The notes beneath the pieces are model-generated. The model had not been told where the DNA came from and did not search any database. It saw nothing but the letters and a program-made list of their open reading frames with translations. Of a stretch of 64,000 nucleotides of DNA, positions 16,793 through 25,999 are shown one piece after another. Within the stretch, counting starts at the first letter, position 1; each line of letters opens with the position of its first letter. Source of the DNA: Thiopseudomonas acetoxidans (GTDB lineage: Bacteria > Pseudomonadota > Gammaproteobacteria > Pseudomonadales > Pseudomonadaceae); the NCBI RefSeq assembly GCF_030362935.1, contig NZ_JAUCDY010000010.1, forward strand, positions 27,883 through 91,882. The letters are read 5' to 3'. The translations under genes were made by a program, and so were the position numbers.

Positions 16793-18142
16793 TTAGTCGA
16801 TACTCAACTTTTTTAAGCGGTAGCGTAAAGAACGTAAACTCAAACCCAAGCGCTCTGCTGCTGCCGTACGGTTCCAGCGTGTTTCTTCCAAAGCTTGCAC
16901 GATAATTTTACGTTCTATGGTTTCTAAGTGATGCTCTAAGTTATTGATAGGACCTGTGGAAGGGCTGGGTTGTTCAGAAGCTATTGCCGCAGGGGTGATG
17001 CCGACGTTGGTTAGGTTTAGGTCATGGCTGTCAATAACATTGCCTTCGCACAGGGTGTAGGCGCGTTCCAGCAGGTTTTCCAGTTCGCGCACGTTGCCGG
17101 GGAAGTGAAAGCTTTGTAGTTTGGCTAGTGCCTCGGGAGTAAGCTCGACATGGTTGTTGTCCTGGTTTAAACGTTGTAAAAACACTTGGCTCAGTAGTGC
17201 AATGTCCTCGGGACGCTCGCGCAGTGCCGGAACGTTAAGCTCGATAACGTTAAGGCGGTAAAACAAGTCTTGGCGAAAGCGACCCGCGGCCACTTCTTTG
17301 TTTAAGTCTTTATGGGTGGCGCTCAGCACGCGCACATCAACGGCTTGCTCTTGCTGGCAACCCACGGGGCGAATAGTTTTTTCTTGCAACGCACGCAGCA
17401 GCTTTACTTGCATGTTGAGGGGTAAGTCAGCGACTTCGTCTAAAAATAAGGTACCACCGTGTGCTGCTTGGAATAAACCGATTTTGTTGTCTGTGGCGCC
17501 GCTAAAGCTGCCTTTTTTGTGTCCGAAAAACTCGCTTTCCATGAGTTCACTCGGTATTGCACCGCAGTTAACGGGGATAAAAGGCTGTTCGTTACGGCTG
17601 CCTAGCTGGTGTATTTGTCGTGCGACGAGCTCTTTGCCTGTGCCTGATTCGCCGCTGATATATACAGGTGCTTGGCTGCGTGCCAATTTGGCGATTTGCA
17701 TGCGCAAGCGTTGCATCAGGGTAGAGTTGCCGAGCAGCGCGTTTTCAACCGGAACATCGTGCTTTACGTGATTGGTACTCAGCTTAAGCGCACTGCTGAC
17801 CAGCTCGCGCAGCCGGTTAATATCCACTGGCTTGGTGATGTAATCAAACGCACCGGCTTTAAGCGCTTTGGTTGCGGTTTCTATACAGCCGTATGCGGTA
17901 ATCATGGCAATGGGCATGGTACTGTGATGCTGTTGCACGTACTCGATAATGTCTAAGCCAGAGCCGTCAGGCAAGCGCATGTCAGTCAAGCACAAGTCAA
18001 AAGTTTGCTGCTGTAATACGGCCAATGTTTCTTGATAATTACAGGTGCTGTGGGTTTTTAAACCCATACGGCTTAGGGTTATTTCGAGCAGTTCAAGAAT
18101 ATCGGGTTCGTCATCAACAATTAAAACAGTGGCTATACTCAT
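16793..18142 (-). CDS. pilR: Type IV pilus sigma-54 response regulator PilR
   Basis: Activates pilA transcription with RpoN when phosphorylated by PilS. The 449-aa product has a receiver domain (D10/D11, phosphoacceptor D54 in CLTDMRLPDG, K in YITKPVD), an AAA+ domain with GESGTGKE (about 171) and GAFTGA-type loop GSFSGA, and a Fis-type HTH at the end (WNRTAAAERLGLSLRSLRYR). GSFSGA deviates from the GAFTGA consensus at two sites. Its start overlaps pilS by 4 nt. No pilA lies in the window. Confidence 0.95.
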   Translation of the reverse strand: MSIATVLIVDDEPDILELLEITLSRMGLKTHSTCNYQETLAVLQQQTFDLCLTDMRLPDGSGLDIIEYVQQHHSTMPIAMITAYGCIETATKALKAGAFDYITKPVDINRLRELVSSALKLSTNHVKHDVPVENALLGNSTLMQRLRMQIAKLARSQAPVYISGESGTGKELVARQIHQLGSRNEQPFIPVNCGAIPSELMESEFFGHKKGSFSGATDNKIGLFQAAHGGTLFLDEVADLPLNMQVKLLRALQEKTIRPVGCQQEQAVDVRVLSATHKDLNKEVAAGRFRQDLFYRLNVIELNVPALRERPEDIALLSQVFLQRLNQDNNHVELTPEALAKLQSFHFPGNVRELENLLERAYTLCEGNVIDSHDLNLTNVGITPAAIASEQPSPSTGPINNLEHHLETIERKIIVQALEETRWNRTAAAERLGLSLRSLRYRLKKLSID

Positions 18143-19740
18143 TGTCTGAGACCATAGGATTTAGGGTGGGCAAAAGTTATTTTAAAGCAACTGCCAGTGC
18201 CTTCGCGAGGACTGTAGTCGAGTCGTGCTTGGTTAGCCTCGCATAACTCACGTGAGATGTACAAACCTAAGCCTGTGCCCTTGCTGTCGGTGGTAAAGAA
18301 AGGCTCAAACATGCTTTGTTGTTGGGACTCGGGTATGCCCGGCCCTTGGTCTAGGATTTCCAACACGGGTAGCTTGCTGTCTGGGTGGCGGTACAGGATT
18401 AAATCCACATAACGTTTACCTTCCACCTCTTTTGTGTAGCGCATAGCATTGTTAATTAAATTGGTTAACACCTGATCCAGCTGGTGCGGATCCATACGTG
18501 TTTGCAGTGAGGAGCCTTTGACCAGTAGGCGCAGTACTTCGTTTGTTGTTGCCCTTTCTTGATAGTTACTGACGAAACGGTGCAGCCAGTATTTAAGATC
18601 AAGCACTTGCTGCTCGGCTTGGCGTTGCTTGGATAGCTGCAGCACGTTTTCCACGACTAGGTTCATGCGTCTGGTTTGGTCTTGAATTATCTGCGCTAAA
18701 CGCTTGTCCTCTGAACCTAACTGTTCAGACTCGTTTAATAGCTGTGCCGCATGGCTGATTGCGCCTAGTGGGTTACGGATCTCATGGGAAATGGCTGCTG
18801 CTAAGCGACCCAGTGACAGCAGTTTTAAATGCTGTGCATGCTGATTAATCTGGCGCGTGTCTTCTAAGAAAATTAACAGCTGCCCGGTGTCGTTATTTTT
18901 ATTCAATAACACAAAGCTGGGCTGTAACTGTGGCGTTCTTTCAGAGAATTGAACGGAGCTTGGGTGCATGCTTGTATTTTTCTGCCAGGCTTGATAGCTG
19001 TCGATTAAGGCGGGGAAATGTATGGCAAGGCTGGCCCCTTGTAGCTGTCGGCTATTAAGCATCTGTAGCGCAGACTGGTTTGCTTGCAAAATACGGTATT
19101 GGTTGTCGACGATAAGAATACCGGTACGCATGCGGTCGATAACTAAGGCGTTTAACGCTTCTAGGCTAGCAACGGTAGAGGCTTGTTTAATAGCTAAAGC
19201 TTCACTGGCTTTAAGACGTTTACTGACGGCTTGCACAAAAAATGCCGCAGCAAAACACAGCATGCCTGAGATACCTGCTTGCATATAAAGGTTGCTGACA
19301 TAGGCGTTGCTAAAGCTAAGATAAAAGGTCAGGTAGATAATACCGGCTGCACCTACAGCTGCAATTAGAATACCTAAGTGGCGATATAACAAAACATTGG
19401 CCACAGCAACAGCTACGATAATCAGGTTACCTATGCCGCTAGATGGGCCGCCAGCGGTATAAAACAAAGTACAGAGTTGCACAATATCAAAGAGTGCCAA
19501 AGCGAATAACACACCGATACGCTCAGCCTGTTGCATGCTGGTAGCGACAATAATATTTAGAATTAAATAGGCCCAGCTGGCATATAAAAAGAATTGGCGA
19601 TGAGTGACGTCGAGCAACTGGCTTTCTAGGTTGCTGGAAATGATAAGTACCAGTGCCAGACCAATAATAAGCCGATAAATGTGGTAAAGACGCAGTACAC
19701 GTTGTCCGGCGGTACCTAATAAAGCCAGTTCGTTGTTCAT
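18139..19740 (-). CDS. pilS: Type IV pilus sensor histidine kinase PilS
   Basis: Membrane kinase paired with PilR. The 533-aa protein has about six N-terminal membrane segments (17-175), a PAS domain (about 200-300), the HisKA H-box ISHEIRNPLGAISHAAQLL, and the HATPase motifs NLINNAMRYT, ILDQGPGIP, FEPFFTTDSKGTGLGLYI. It overlaps pilR by 4 nt (ATGA). The PP0621-type gene begins just upstream, as in other pseudomonads. Confidence 0.95.
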   Translation of the reverse strand: MNNELALLGTAGQRVLRLYHIYRLIIGLALVLIISSNLESQLLDVTHRQFFLYASWAYLILNIIVATSMQQAERIGVLFALALFDIVQLCTLFYTAGGPSSGIGNLIIVAVAVANVLLYRHLGILIAAVGAAGIIYLTFYLSFSNAYVSNLYMQAGISGMLCFAAAFFVQAVSKRLKASEALAIKQASTVASLEALNALVIDRMRTGILIVDNQYRILQANQSALQMLNSRQLQGASLAIHFPALIDSYQAWQKNTSMHPSSVQFSERTPQLQPSFVLLNKNNDTGQLLIFLEDTRQINQHAQHLKLLSLGRLAAAISHEIRNPLGAISHAAQLLNESEQLGSEDKRLAQIIQDQTRRMNLVVENVLQLSKQRQAEQQVLDLKYWLHRFVSNYQERATTNEVLRLLVKGSSLQTRMDPHQLDQVLTNLINNAMRYTKEVEGKRYVDLILYRHPDSKLPVLEILDQGPGIPESQQQSMFEPFFTTDSKGTGLGLYISRELCEANQARLDYSPREGTGSCFKITFAHPKSYGLRQ

Positions 19741-19747
19741 GGTTTAG

Positions 19748-19966
19748 CTAATTGTCCCTGTGTGCATGATCTGCGCAGCAATACCACTGGTCGTTTTTTA
19801 GTGTGGCTTGCTCTTGTGCTAAATACAGATTGCAATGGTTACAGCGCACCATGGGTGTAGCAGTGGAAGAGTGCTGTTTTGGTTTTTTTTTGTTTGAGAG
19901 TCTTTTCCACAGCCAGTAACCCGCAGTGAAAAAAATTAAGAATAAAATTAAACGCGAAAGTCCCAT
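19748..19966 (-). CDS. PP0621 family small membrane protein
   Basis: A 72-aa protein with one N-terminal membrane helix (LILFLIFFTAGYWLW), a basic stretch, and a small treble-clef-like zinc site (CNHCNLYLAQE ... WYCCADHAHRD). This matches the PP0621 family found next to pilS in pseudomonads. It ends 7 nt before the pilS start, so the genes are probably cotranscribed. Its role is unknown. Confidence 0.85.
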   Translation of the reverse strand: MGLSRLILFLIFFTAGYWLWKRLSNKKKPKQHSSTATPMVRCNHCNLYLAQEQATLKNDQWYCCADHAHRDN

Positions 19967-20131
19967 GGTAAGTCTCTGCTAAGGCAAGTGTTTAAGCGGT
20001 CCCTGAAAGCCTACAGCGTGTTGCGTAGGTGGTTTTCAAAGGTTTGCTAAAGTGAGGTATAGTTATAGTGAGTTAAAGTTTAACAGACATAGTAAATATT
20101 CGTCTTGTCTGGATTAATGTAAGGAAAAAAC

Positions 20132-20572
20132 ATGACATTTACAGTGTATCTCTCTGGTGAAATCCATACTGATTGGCGTGATGAGATCAAGCAGGGTGCG
20201 GCTGCACGCGGCTTAGATATTAAATTTACCTCTGCAGTGACCGACCATGATGCAAGCGATGCGGCTGGCGATCATTTAAGTGCGCAGGACAATCAGTTTT
20301 GGCGTGATCATCAATCAGCTAAAGTAAATGCTATACGTACCAAATCCCTAATCGAGCAAGCTGATTTAGTGGTGGTGCGTTTTGGTGATAAGTACAAACA
20401 ATGGAATGCCGCTTTTGATGCTGGTTATTGCGCTGCACTGGGCAAACCCTATGTGACCCTGCACGCTGCAGATATTGTTCACCCACTTAAAGAAGTGGAC
20501 GCTGCTGCCATGGCTTGGGCAACCACCACGGAGCAGGTCGTAGAGACGCTTGCTTACGTCACCCAAGTATAA
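20132..20572 (+). CDS. ytoQ: YtoQ family protein
   Basis: A 146-aa protein of the YtoQ family, related to nucleoside 2-deoxyribosyltransferase-like folds. The start MTFTVYLSGEIHTDWRDEI, the middle LSAQDNQFWRDHQSAKVNAIRT, and ADLVVVRFGDKYKQWNAAFDAG are characteristic. It is a single gene with an RBS (AAGGAA). Its function in the cell is not known to me. Confidence 0.85.
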   Translation: MTFTVYLSGEIHTDWRDEIKQGAAARGLDIKFTSAVTDHDASDAAGDHLSAQDNQFWRDHQSAKVNAIRTKSLIEQADLVVVRFGDKYKQWNAAFDAGYCAALGKPYVTLHAADIVHPLKEVDAAAMAWATTTEQVVETLAYVTQV

Positions 20573-20689
20573 AATAGGATGTCGGGGCGCATCATTGCGC
20601 TCCGGCATGTGGCAAAAAACTGCCACTTAGCTTTCTGGTTTCCCCTTCGCAACATCTAACTCATTGATACATAAGAGCTTACCAGTTGT

Positions 20690-20705
20690 TGGCATATGAC
20701 TTGCA
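20690..20705 (+). promoter_or_regulatory. Sigma-54 promoter of flgBCDE
   Basis: TGGCATATGACTTGCA has the -24 GG and -12 GC 10 nt apart and a perfect TTGCA box, 40 bp before flgB. Flagellar rod/hook operons in Pseudomonas use RpoN with FleQ or FleR. Confidence 0.88.
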
Positions 20706-20744
20706 TTGATTCAGGCAGGTAGATTAACAACAGGTAGTGCGACC

Positions 20745-21152
20745 ATGAGTATCAATTTCAGTAAAGCCCTCGGCATCCATGAGCAAGCCCTCGGCTTCCG
20801 TGCCCAGCGCGCTGAGGTGCTGGCTAATAACATTGCCAATGCCGATACCCCGCATTTTAAAGCGCGTGATCTAGACTTTGCTAGCGTATTAGCCAGCCAA
20901 GCCGATCGCCAAGGCAGTGGACCCGTTTCGTTAGCACGCACCAATGGCCAGCATATTAGCGCCGATGGTGTCGAGCTGGCTGACCCAGCGTTACGTTTCC
21001 GCAACCCTCATCATGCAGCCATCGACCAAAACACGGTGGATCTACAGGTAGAACAATCCATGTATACGGAAAATGCGGTGCAATTCCAAGCCAGCTTTAC
21101 TCTGTTAAATAAAAAATTCAAAGGGCTGATGATGGCCCTACGCGGCGAATAA
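20745..21152 (+). CDS. flgB: Flagellar proximal rod protein FlgB
   Basis: Forms the proximal rod of the basal body. The 135-aa product has the rod-family N-terminal motif ANNIANADTPHFKARDLDF and the C-terminal helix ENAVQFQASFTLLNKKFKGL. I start at MSINFSKAL, which matches the family and follows CAGGTAG. First gene of a four-gene operon. Confidence 0.95.
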   Translation: MSINFSKALGIHEQALGFRAQRAEVLANNIANADTPHFKARDLDFASVLASQADRQGSGPVSLARTNGQHISADGVELADPALRFRNPHHAAIDQNTVDLQVEQSMYTENAVQFQASFTLLNKKFKGLMMALRGE

Positions 21153-21167
21153 GCGAGGTAACTGATT

Positions 21168-21620
21168 ATGTCTCTATCCAGTGTATTTCATATTGCCGGC
21201 AGTGGCATGAGTGCGCAAAGTACGCGCTTAAACACTATATCGAGCAACATCGCTAACGCCGATACGGTGTCCTCCAGCATTGACCAAACCTATCGTGCGC
21301 GTCATCCCGTATTTGCCACAGTGTTTGCGGAAAATTTACAGCCCAATGGCACAGGCTCAGCATCTTTGTTTGCTGGACAAGTTCAGTCAGGCAAAGGTGT
21401 ACAAGTGAAGGGTATTGTCGAGGATCAAAGTGAGCTCGTGCCACGCTATGAGCCAGACCACCCGGCAGCCAATGAACAGGGTTATGTGTTTTACCCTAAC
21501 GTCAACGTGGTGGAAGAAATGGCCGATATGATTTCTGCTAGCCGTGCTTTCCAGACCAACGTAGAAATGATGAACACCGCCAAGCAAATGATGCAGCGTG
21601 TGTTGACTTTAGGCCAGTAA
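21168..21620 (+). CDS. flgC: Flagellar rod protein FlgC
   Basis: Second proximal rod protein. The 150-aa product shows FHIAGSGMSAQSTRLNTISSN at the N-terminus, YEPDHPAANEQGYVFYPNV in the middle, and the C-terminal MISASRAFQTNVEMMNTAKQ typical of rod/hook proteins. It starts 15 nt after flgB. Confidence 0.96.
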   Translation: MSLSSVFHIAGSGMSAQSTRLNTISSNIANADTVSSSIDQTYRARHPVFATVFAENLQPNGTGSASLFAGQVQSGKGVQVKGIVEDQSELVPRYEPDHPAANEQGYVFYPNVNVVEEMADMISASRAFQTNVEMMNTAKQMMQRVLTLGQ

Positions 21621-21636
21621 GGGCGAGGACATAAAG

Positions 21637-22314
21637 ATGAGTGCTTCTGCAATTGGAACCACAGGCTCGGTACTGGAACAGTATCAGCGCAAGAATGATC
21701 GCGAGGTTAACAAGGATTTGGGCAAAAACGAATTCTTGGAATTGTTGGTTGCTCAATTAAATAACCAGAACCCGCTAGAGCCTCAGAGTAATGGTGAGTT
21801 TATCGCGCAGCTGGCCCAGTTTAGTACCGTAGAGGGTGTTGAGAAACTGAATGCTAGCGTGGGTGATATTCTTTCAGGTTTTCACTCATCACAAGCATTA
21901 CAAGCATCTTCACTGGTTGGGCGTAAGGTTATTATCGCTGCCAATGAAGCCATGGTGGATACGGCTGAAACGTTTAAAGGTAGTGTTTTGGTCCCACAAA
22001 GCAGCAGCAACGTCTATGTCAGCGTGTACGACAGTGCGGGTAGTGTGGTTGCCAAAGTGAACATGGGCGCGCAAGAAGGTGGCAACCAAAGCTTTATGTG
22101 GGATGGTAAAAACAGTGATGGCGAAACCTTGCCGCCTGGCAAGTACAAGTTTAAAGCCGAGGGTTCCTTTAATGGTGAAACCCAAGGTCTCTACACCTTA
22201 CTACCAGCTAACGTGGATAGCGTTACATTAAATCCGCAGGGTGGTGAGTTGTTATTGAATTTAGCTGGCTTAGGCACTGCGCCTTTGTCACAAGTACAGA
22301 TTATCGGTCAATAA
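21637..22314 (+). CDS. flgD: Flagellar hook assembly scaffold FlgD
   Basis: Caps the growing hook and is discarded. The 225-aa protein has the N-terminal LGKNEFLELLVAQLNNQNPLEP and AQLAQFSTVEGVEKLN, and a C-terminal Ig-like/FlgD domain with FMWDGKNSDGETLPPGKYKF. Standard length; 16 nt after flgC. Confidence 0.96.
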   Translation: MSASAIGTTGSVLEQYQRKNDREVNKDLGKNEFLELLVAQLNNQNPLEPQSNGEFIAQLAQFSTVEGVEKLNASVGDILSGFHSSQALQASSLVGRKVIIAANEAMVDTAETFKGSVLVPQSSSNVYVSVYDSAGSVVAKVNMGAQEGGNQSFMWDGKNSDGETLPPGKYKFKAEGSFNGETQGLYTLLPANVDSVTLNPQGGELLLNLAGLGTAPLSQVQIIGQ

Positions 22315-22350
22315 ATTTTAGCTGTCGCTTTGGCGACCAGGGAGTCAACT

Positions 22351-23841
22351 ATGTCATTCAATATTGGTTTAAGCGGCTTACGTGCGGCAACTAAAGATCT
22401 CAACGTTACCGGTAACAATATCGCGAACGCGGGGACTGTGGGCTTTAAGCAGTCGCGTGCCGAGTTTGCAGATGTGTATGCGGCTACTGTGTTGGGTACA
22501 GGTAAAAACCAGCAGGGTAGTGGTGTGCTGTTAGCGAGCATTTCCCAGCAGTTCAATCAGGGAAACATTAACTACACTCAAAATCCGCTGGACTTGGCCA
22601 TTAACGGTAATGGTTTTTTCCAAGTCAGTAATAACGGTGCGCTTAGCTATACCCGAGCAGGTTTCTTTGGTACCGATAAAGAAGGTTTTATTGTGGATAA
22701 CTTCGGCTATAACCTGCAGGGTTACATCGTTGATTCTAATGACCAGATTATGGAAGGCGTGGTGGGTAACCTGCAGATTAAGTCTGCTAGCCAGGAGCCC
22801 AGAGCGACCAGTGAAATGAAGCAAAGCTTCAACCTGAACTCGACCAATAACATACCGACTAACGCTAACTTTAGTCCAACTGATCCAGCGTCCTACAACT
22901 CGTCAACGTCAACTAATATTTATGACAGTCAGGGTAATGCACACACCTTTACCCAGTATTTTGTCAAAACTGGGCCCAACAGCTGGCAGATGAACGTGAT
23001 GATTGATGGCGGACATCCACAAGCGGGTGCGGCCAACTTTGCGGCGCAGAGTAACATAGGTGGCGGTCCGCAAGCTGTATTGGACGCAGCAGTGGCGGCG
23101 CTTCCTGCTGACTCGTTTAGCTCGAACATGCAAACAGAGGTGCAGGACTTAATTAACAACGGCGCCACTGAAGAACAAGTGGTAGCTGCTATTGCTCGTA
23201 TTGGTAATAGCTCACCCATCACGCTGAATATGGCGTTTGATAGTGCTGGTAAGCTACAGCCGATGGCCGGTGATCTGGAAGGTTATTTTAGCGCAAACCC
23301 AGATGGTACTTTGACTTTGAACCCAGGTATGTGGACTCCGTCGCTGCTGAATGAAGCCAAACCACCGATAGCCATTTCTAACGGTTCAACGATGAACCCA
23401 ACAGGCATGCAGTTAGATATGCGTAATGCAACTCAGTATGCCAGCTCCTTTGCGGTGACCGCAGTGGCGCAAAACGGCTACACCACAGGTGAGCTGTCGG
23501 GTGTTGAGATTGATGACACTGGACTTATCTTTGCTCGTTACACCAACGGGCAGTCCAAGGTGCAGGGACAGGTAATTTTGGCTGACTTTGCCAACGTACA
23601 GGGCTTAAAGCCTGTTGGTAAAACGCAGTGGGTGCAGTCGCTGGAGTCAGGTGAGCCGGTGCGTAACCCAGGTCGTACTGGAACCTTAGGAGCGATTCAG
23701 GCGGGTGCGTTGGAGGACTCTAACGTCGAGCTGTCGGATCAGTTGGTTAATCTGATTGTTGCTCAGCGTAACTATCAGGCGAATGCGAAAACGATTGAAA
23801 CTGAAAGTGCCATCACTCAAACCATCATTAACTTGCGTTAA
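22351..23841 (+). CDS. flgE: Flagellar hook protein FlgE
   Basis: Builds the flagellar hook. The 496-aa product has the N-terminal IGLSGLRAATKDLNVTGNNI (with NIANAGTVGFKQSR), a variable middle, and the conserved C-terminus LSDQLVNLIVAQRNYQANAK followed by ETESAITQTIINLR. I start at MSFNIGLSG, which has AGGGAG upstream and matches the family; an in-frame TTG 21 nt earlier is not needed. A terminator follows, and flgFGHIJKL is not adjacent. Confidence 0.95.
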   Translation: MSFNIGLSGLRAATKDLNVTGNNIANAGTVGFKQSRAEFADVYAATVLGTGKNQQGSGVLLASISQQFNQGNINYTQNPLDLAINGNGFFQVSNNGALSYTRAGFFGTDKEGFIVDNFGYNLQGYIVDSNDQIMEGVVGNLQIKSASQEPRATSEMKQSFNLNSTNNIPTNANFSPTDPASYNSSTSTNIYDSQGNAHTFTQYFVKTGPNSWQMNVMIDGGHPQAGAANFAAQSNIGGGPQAVLDAAVAALPADSFSSNMQTEVQDLINNGATEEQVVAAIARIGNSSPITLNMAFDSAGKLQPMAGDLEGYFSANPDGTLTLNPGMWTPSLLNEAKPPIAISNGSTMNPTGMQLDMRNATQYASSFAVTAVAQNGYTTGELSGVEIDDTGLIFARYTNGQSKVQGQVILADFANVQGLKPVGKTQWVQSLESGEPVRNPGRTGTLGAIQAGALEDSNVELSDQLVNLIVAQRNYQANAKTIETESAITQTIINLR

Positions 23842-23858
23842 CGGCCAGAGTGATTTTA

Positions 23859-23893
23859 GCGCGCTACTAGGTAACTAGCAGCGCGCTTTTTTT
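23859..23893 (+). terminator. Rho-independent terminator after flgE
   Basis: A 12-bp stem GCGCGCTACTAG/CTAGCAGCGCGC with one mismatch, a GTAA loop, and a T-run. Confidence 0.9.
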
Positions 23894-23909
23894 ATCTTAA
23901 AAAGCGTGT

Positions 23910-24467
23910 TTAGTTTAAGCGCTTTGCTTTTAGAATAATAACTTGCTCAATCGGTACGTTTTCATGCATGCCGTAAGAGCTGGTTTTTTGCTCAGCAATA
24001 GTGTCGACTACATCCATGCCGCGGACGACTTTACCAAATACGGCATAACCGAAATCACGGTCGCTGTGATTAAGGAAATCATTGTCGCTGTGGTTGATAA
24101 AAAACTGCATGGTGGCTGAGTTAACTGAGCGCGTACGCGCCATGGCTACAGTGCCACGGTCGTTTTTTAAACCATTGTCGGCCTCGTTCTTAATAGGTGC
24201 TTTGGTGCTGCGTTGTTGCATGTACTTATCAAAACCGCCGCCCTGAATCATAAAGCCCGGGATTACACGGTGGAACACAGTACCGTCATAACGCTTGCTA
24301 TCAACGTAGTCGAGAAAGTTCTTGACGCTAATAGGTGCTTGTTCAGCGTTAAGCTCCAGTTCAATTTCCCCAAGCGTTGTATCGAGCAGTACCCGAGGCG
24401 ATTCATTGGCGAAAACGCCATTAGTCAATACGGCAAGGCAGCCGGCAAGAAAGATTTTTTTCAACAT
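23910..24467 (-). CDS. ppiA: Periplasmic cyclophilin-type peptidyl-prolyl isomerase
   Basis: Catalyses cis-trans isomerisation of proline bonds in exported proteins. The 185-aa product has a signal peptide (NGVFA/NES) and the cyclophilin core with FHRVIPGFMIQGGGFDKYM, TVAMARTRSVNSATMQFFIN and FGYAVFGKVVRGMDVVD. Length is typical of PpiA. It converges with flgE and is divergent from epmB. Confidence 0.93.
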   Translation of the reverse strand: MLKKIFLAGCLAVLTNGVFANESPRVLLDTTLGEIELELNAEQAPISVKNFLDYVDSKRYDGTVFHRVIPGFMIQGGGFDKYMQQRSTKAPIKNEADNGLKNDRGTVAMARTRSVNSATMQFFINHSDNDFLNHSDRDFGYAVFGKVVRGMDVVDTIAEQKTSSYGMHENVPIEQVIILKAKRLN

Positions 24468-24520
24468 AAGATTTCACTACCTCATATAATTGAGCAAACA
24501 ATTTATTTGAACCATCATTT

Positions 24521-25546
24521 ATGTCTAAGTATAACCACGAACTATTACAGCCTTGCAAAAATAATTGGCAAAGTGTTTTGGCGCAAGCCGTACGCGAACC
24601 TCAAGAGCTGCTACAGCTGCTTAAGCTAACCGAGCATCCGCTGGCGCAACAAGTATGTATAGATAAACAATTTCCGCTTTTGGTTCCCAGAACATTTGTC
24701 CAGCGCATGCGCAGCGGTAATGCCGATGATCCGTTATTGCGGCAAGTCTTGTCGGTGGCTGATGAGCAGCTTAGTGTGCAAGGTTACACCCAAGATCCGC
24801 TTGATGAGCAAGCGAGTAATGTGAGTCCGGGTTTAATTCATAAATACCACGGACGCGTATTGTTAATTGCCGCGAGTGGGTGCGCCGTCAATTGCCGTTA
24901 TTGTTTTCGCCGTCATTTTCCCTATGCCGACAATCGAGTGGGTCGCCAGCAATGGCACAGTGCGCTGAATTATGTAGCGCAAGATTCCAGTATCAGCGAG
25001 GTGATTTTGAGTGGTGGCGATCCATTATTGCTGGGCGATGAACAGTTAAGTGAATTGCTTGAGCAAATAGCCGCCATTGCGCATGTGAAACGCCTGCGGA
25101 TTCATAGCCGCTTACCCGTGGTGATTCCACAGCGCCTCACTGCAGAGCTGATGCAGTTGCTTAGTCAGAGTCGCTTGCGTACCAGTTTGGTGCTGCATAT
25201 CAACCATGCACAAGAGTTGGCTCCAGAACACTTGGGATTGTTGGCGCAATACCGTGCTGCAGGCATTACGTTGCTCAATCAAACAGTGCTGCTTAAAGGC
25301 GTGAATGACGATGAGCAGACACTTTGCCAACTTAGCGAAACGCTGTTTGACTATGGAGTACTGCCTTATTATCTGCACCAGCTTGATCGCGTGCAGGGCG
25401 CACAGCATTTTGCGTTAAGCGCTGAGCGTACTCAGGAATTATATCGTCATATGCAGCAATACTTGCCGGGCTATCTGGTGCCAAAGTTGGTGTGCGAGCA
25501 AGCAGGACAGCCCCATAAGACCTTGATTCCTATAGGGATTATCTAA
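24521..25546 (+). CDS. epmB: EF-P beta-lysylation protein EpmB (radical SAM)
   Basis: EpmB converts alpha- to beta-lysine for modification of elongation factor P by EpmA. The 341-aa protein belongs to the lysine 2,3-aminomutase family: the radical-SAM cluster is CAVNCRYCFRRHFPYA (about 118-133), followed by ISEVILSGGDPLLLGDEQL. The N-terminal NWQSVLAQAVREPQELLQLL fits EpmB. It lacks the C-terminal extension of true clostridial aminomutases. It is alone here; epmA and efp are not in the window. Confidence 0.93.
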   Translation: MSKYNHELLQPCKNNWQSVLAQAVREPQELLQLLKLTEHPLAQQVCIDKQFPLLVPRTFVQRMRSGNADDPLLRQVLSVADEQLSVQGYTQDPLDEQASNVSPGLIHKYHGRVLLIAASGCAVNCRYCFRRHFPYADNRVGRQQWHSALNYVAQDSSISEVILSGGDPLLLGDEQLSELLEQIAAIAHVKRLRIHSRLPVVIPQRLTAELMQLLSQSRLRTSLVLHINHAQELAPEHLGLLAQYRAAGITLLNQTVLLKGVNDDEQTLCQLSETLFDYGVLPYYLHQLDRVQGAQHFALSAERTQELYRHMQQYLPGYLVPKLVCEQAGQPHKTLIPIGII

Positions 25547-25735
25547 AAAACTAGCTGGTTGCTCTGTTGTTTTTGGTGGGTATAAATAACTTTTGGCATG
25601 CTAGTTAGCAGGCTTATAATTGTCCTGCTTTCAGTATGTATTTATATAAATTAAATAAGCTACGATTAGATTTTGACGTCAAATTACCGGCACTTGGGTG
25701 TGATTGTTGGCTGCTGAATCTGGATATTTTCTTAG

Positions 25736-25989
25736 GAGGTCTCTGAATAACTACCTGCGTAGCTACCACTGCGTTAAAAACGCACTCACAATCTTTAGAT
25801 TGAACGTGCTTTAGCACGGCCCCGAAGGGGGAGCGAAGCGAATAAAATGCTCATTTACCCTGTGTAAACTGCGCTTTTTCGCACGTTTTGACTCGCTAGC
25901 GCTCGCCCTTCGGGCCAGCCTTTGGCTGTTACTCCCGCTGGTCGTTGCGCCTTGTGTTAGCGTCCTCGGTAACGTTATTCAGAGGCTCC
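25736..25989. mobile_element. Family A element, copy A2 (intact, 254 bp)
   Basis: 16-bp inverted ends (GAGGTCTCTGAATAAC and GTTATTCAGAGGCTCC) with a perfect TTAG target duplication at 25732-25735 and 25990-25993. The interior has no credible ORF. It is nearly the same sequence and exactly the same length as A3, which points to recent spread as a unit. Confidence 0.88.
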
Positions 25990-25999
25990 TTAGATAAGT

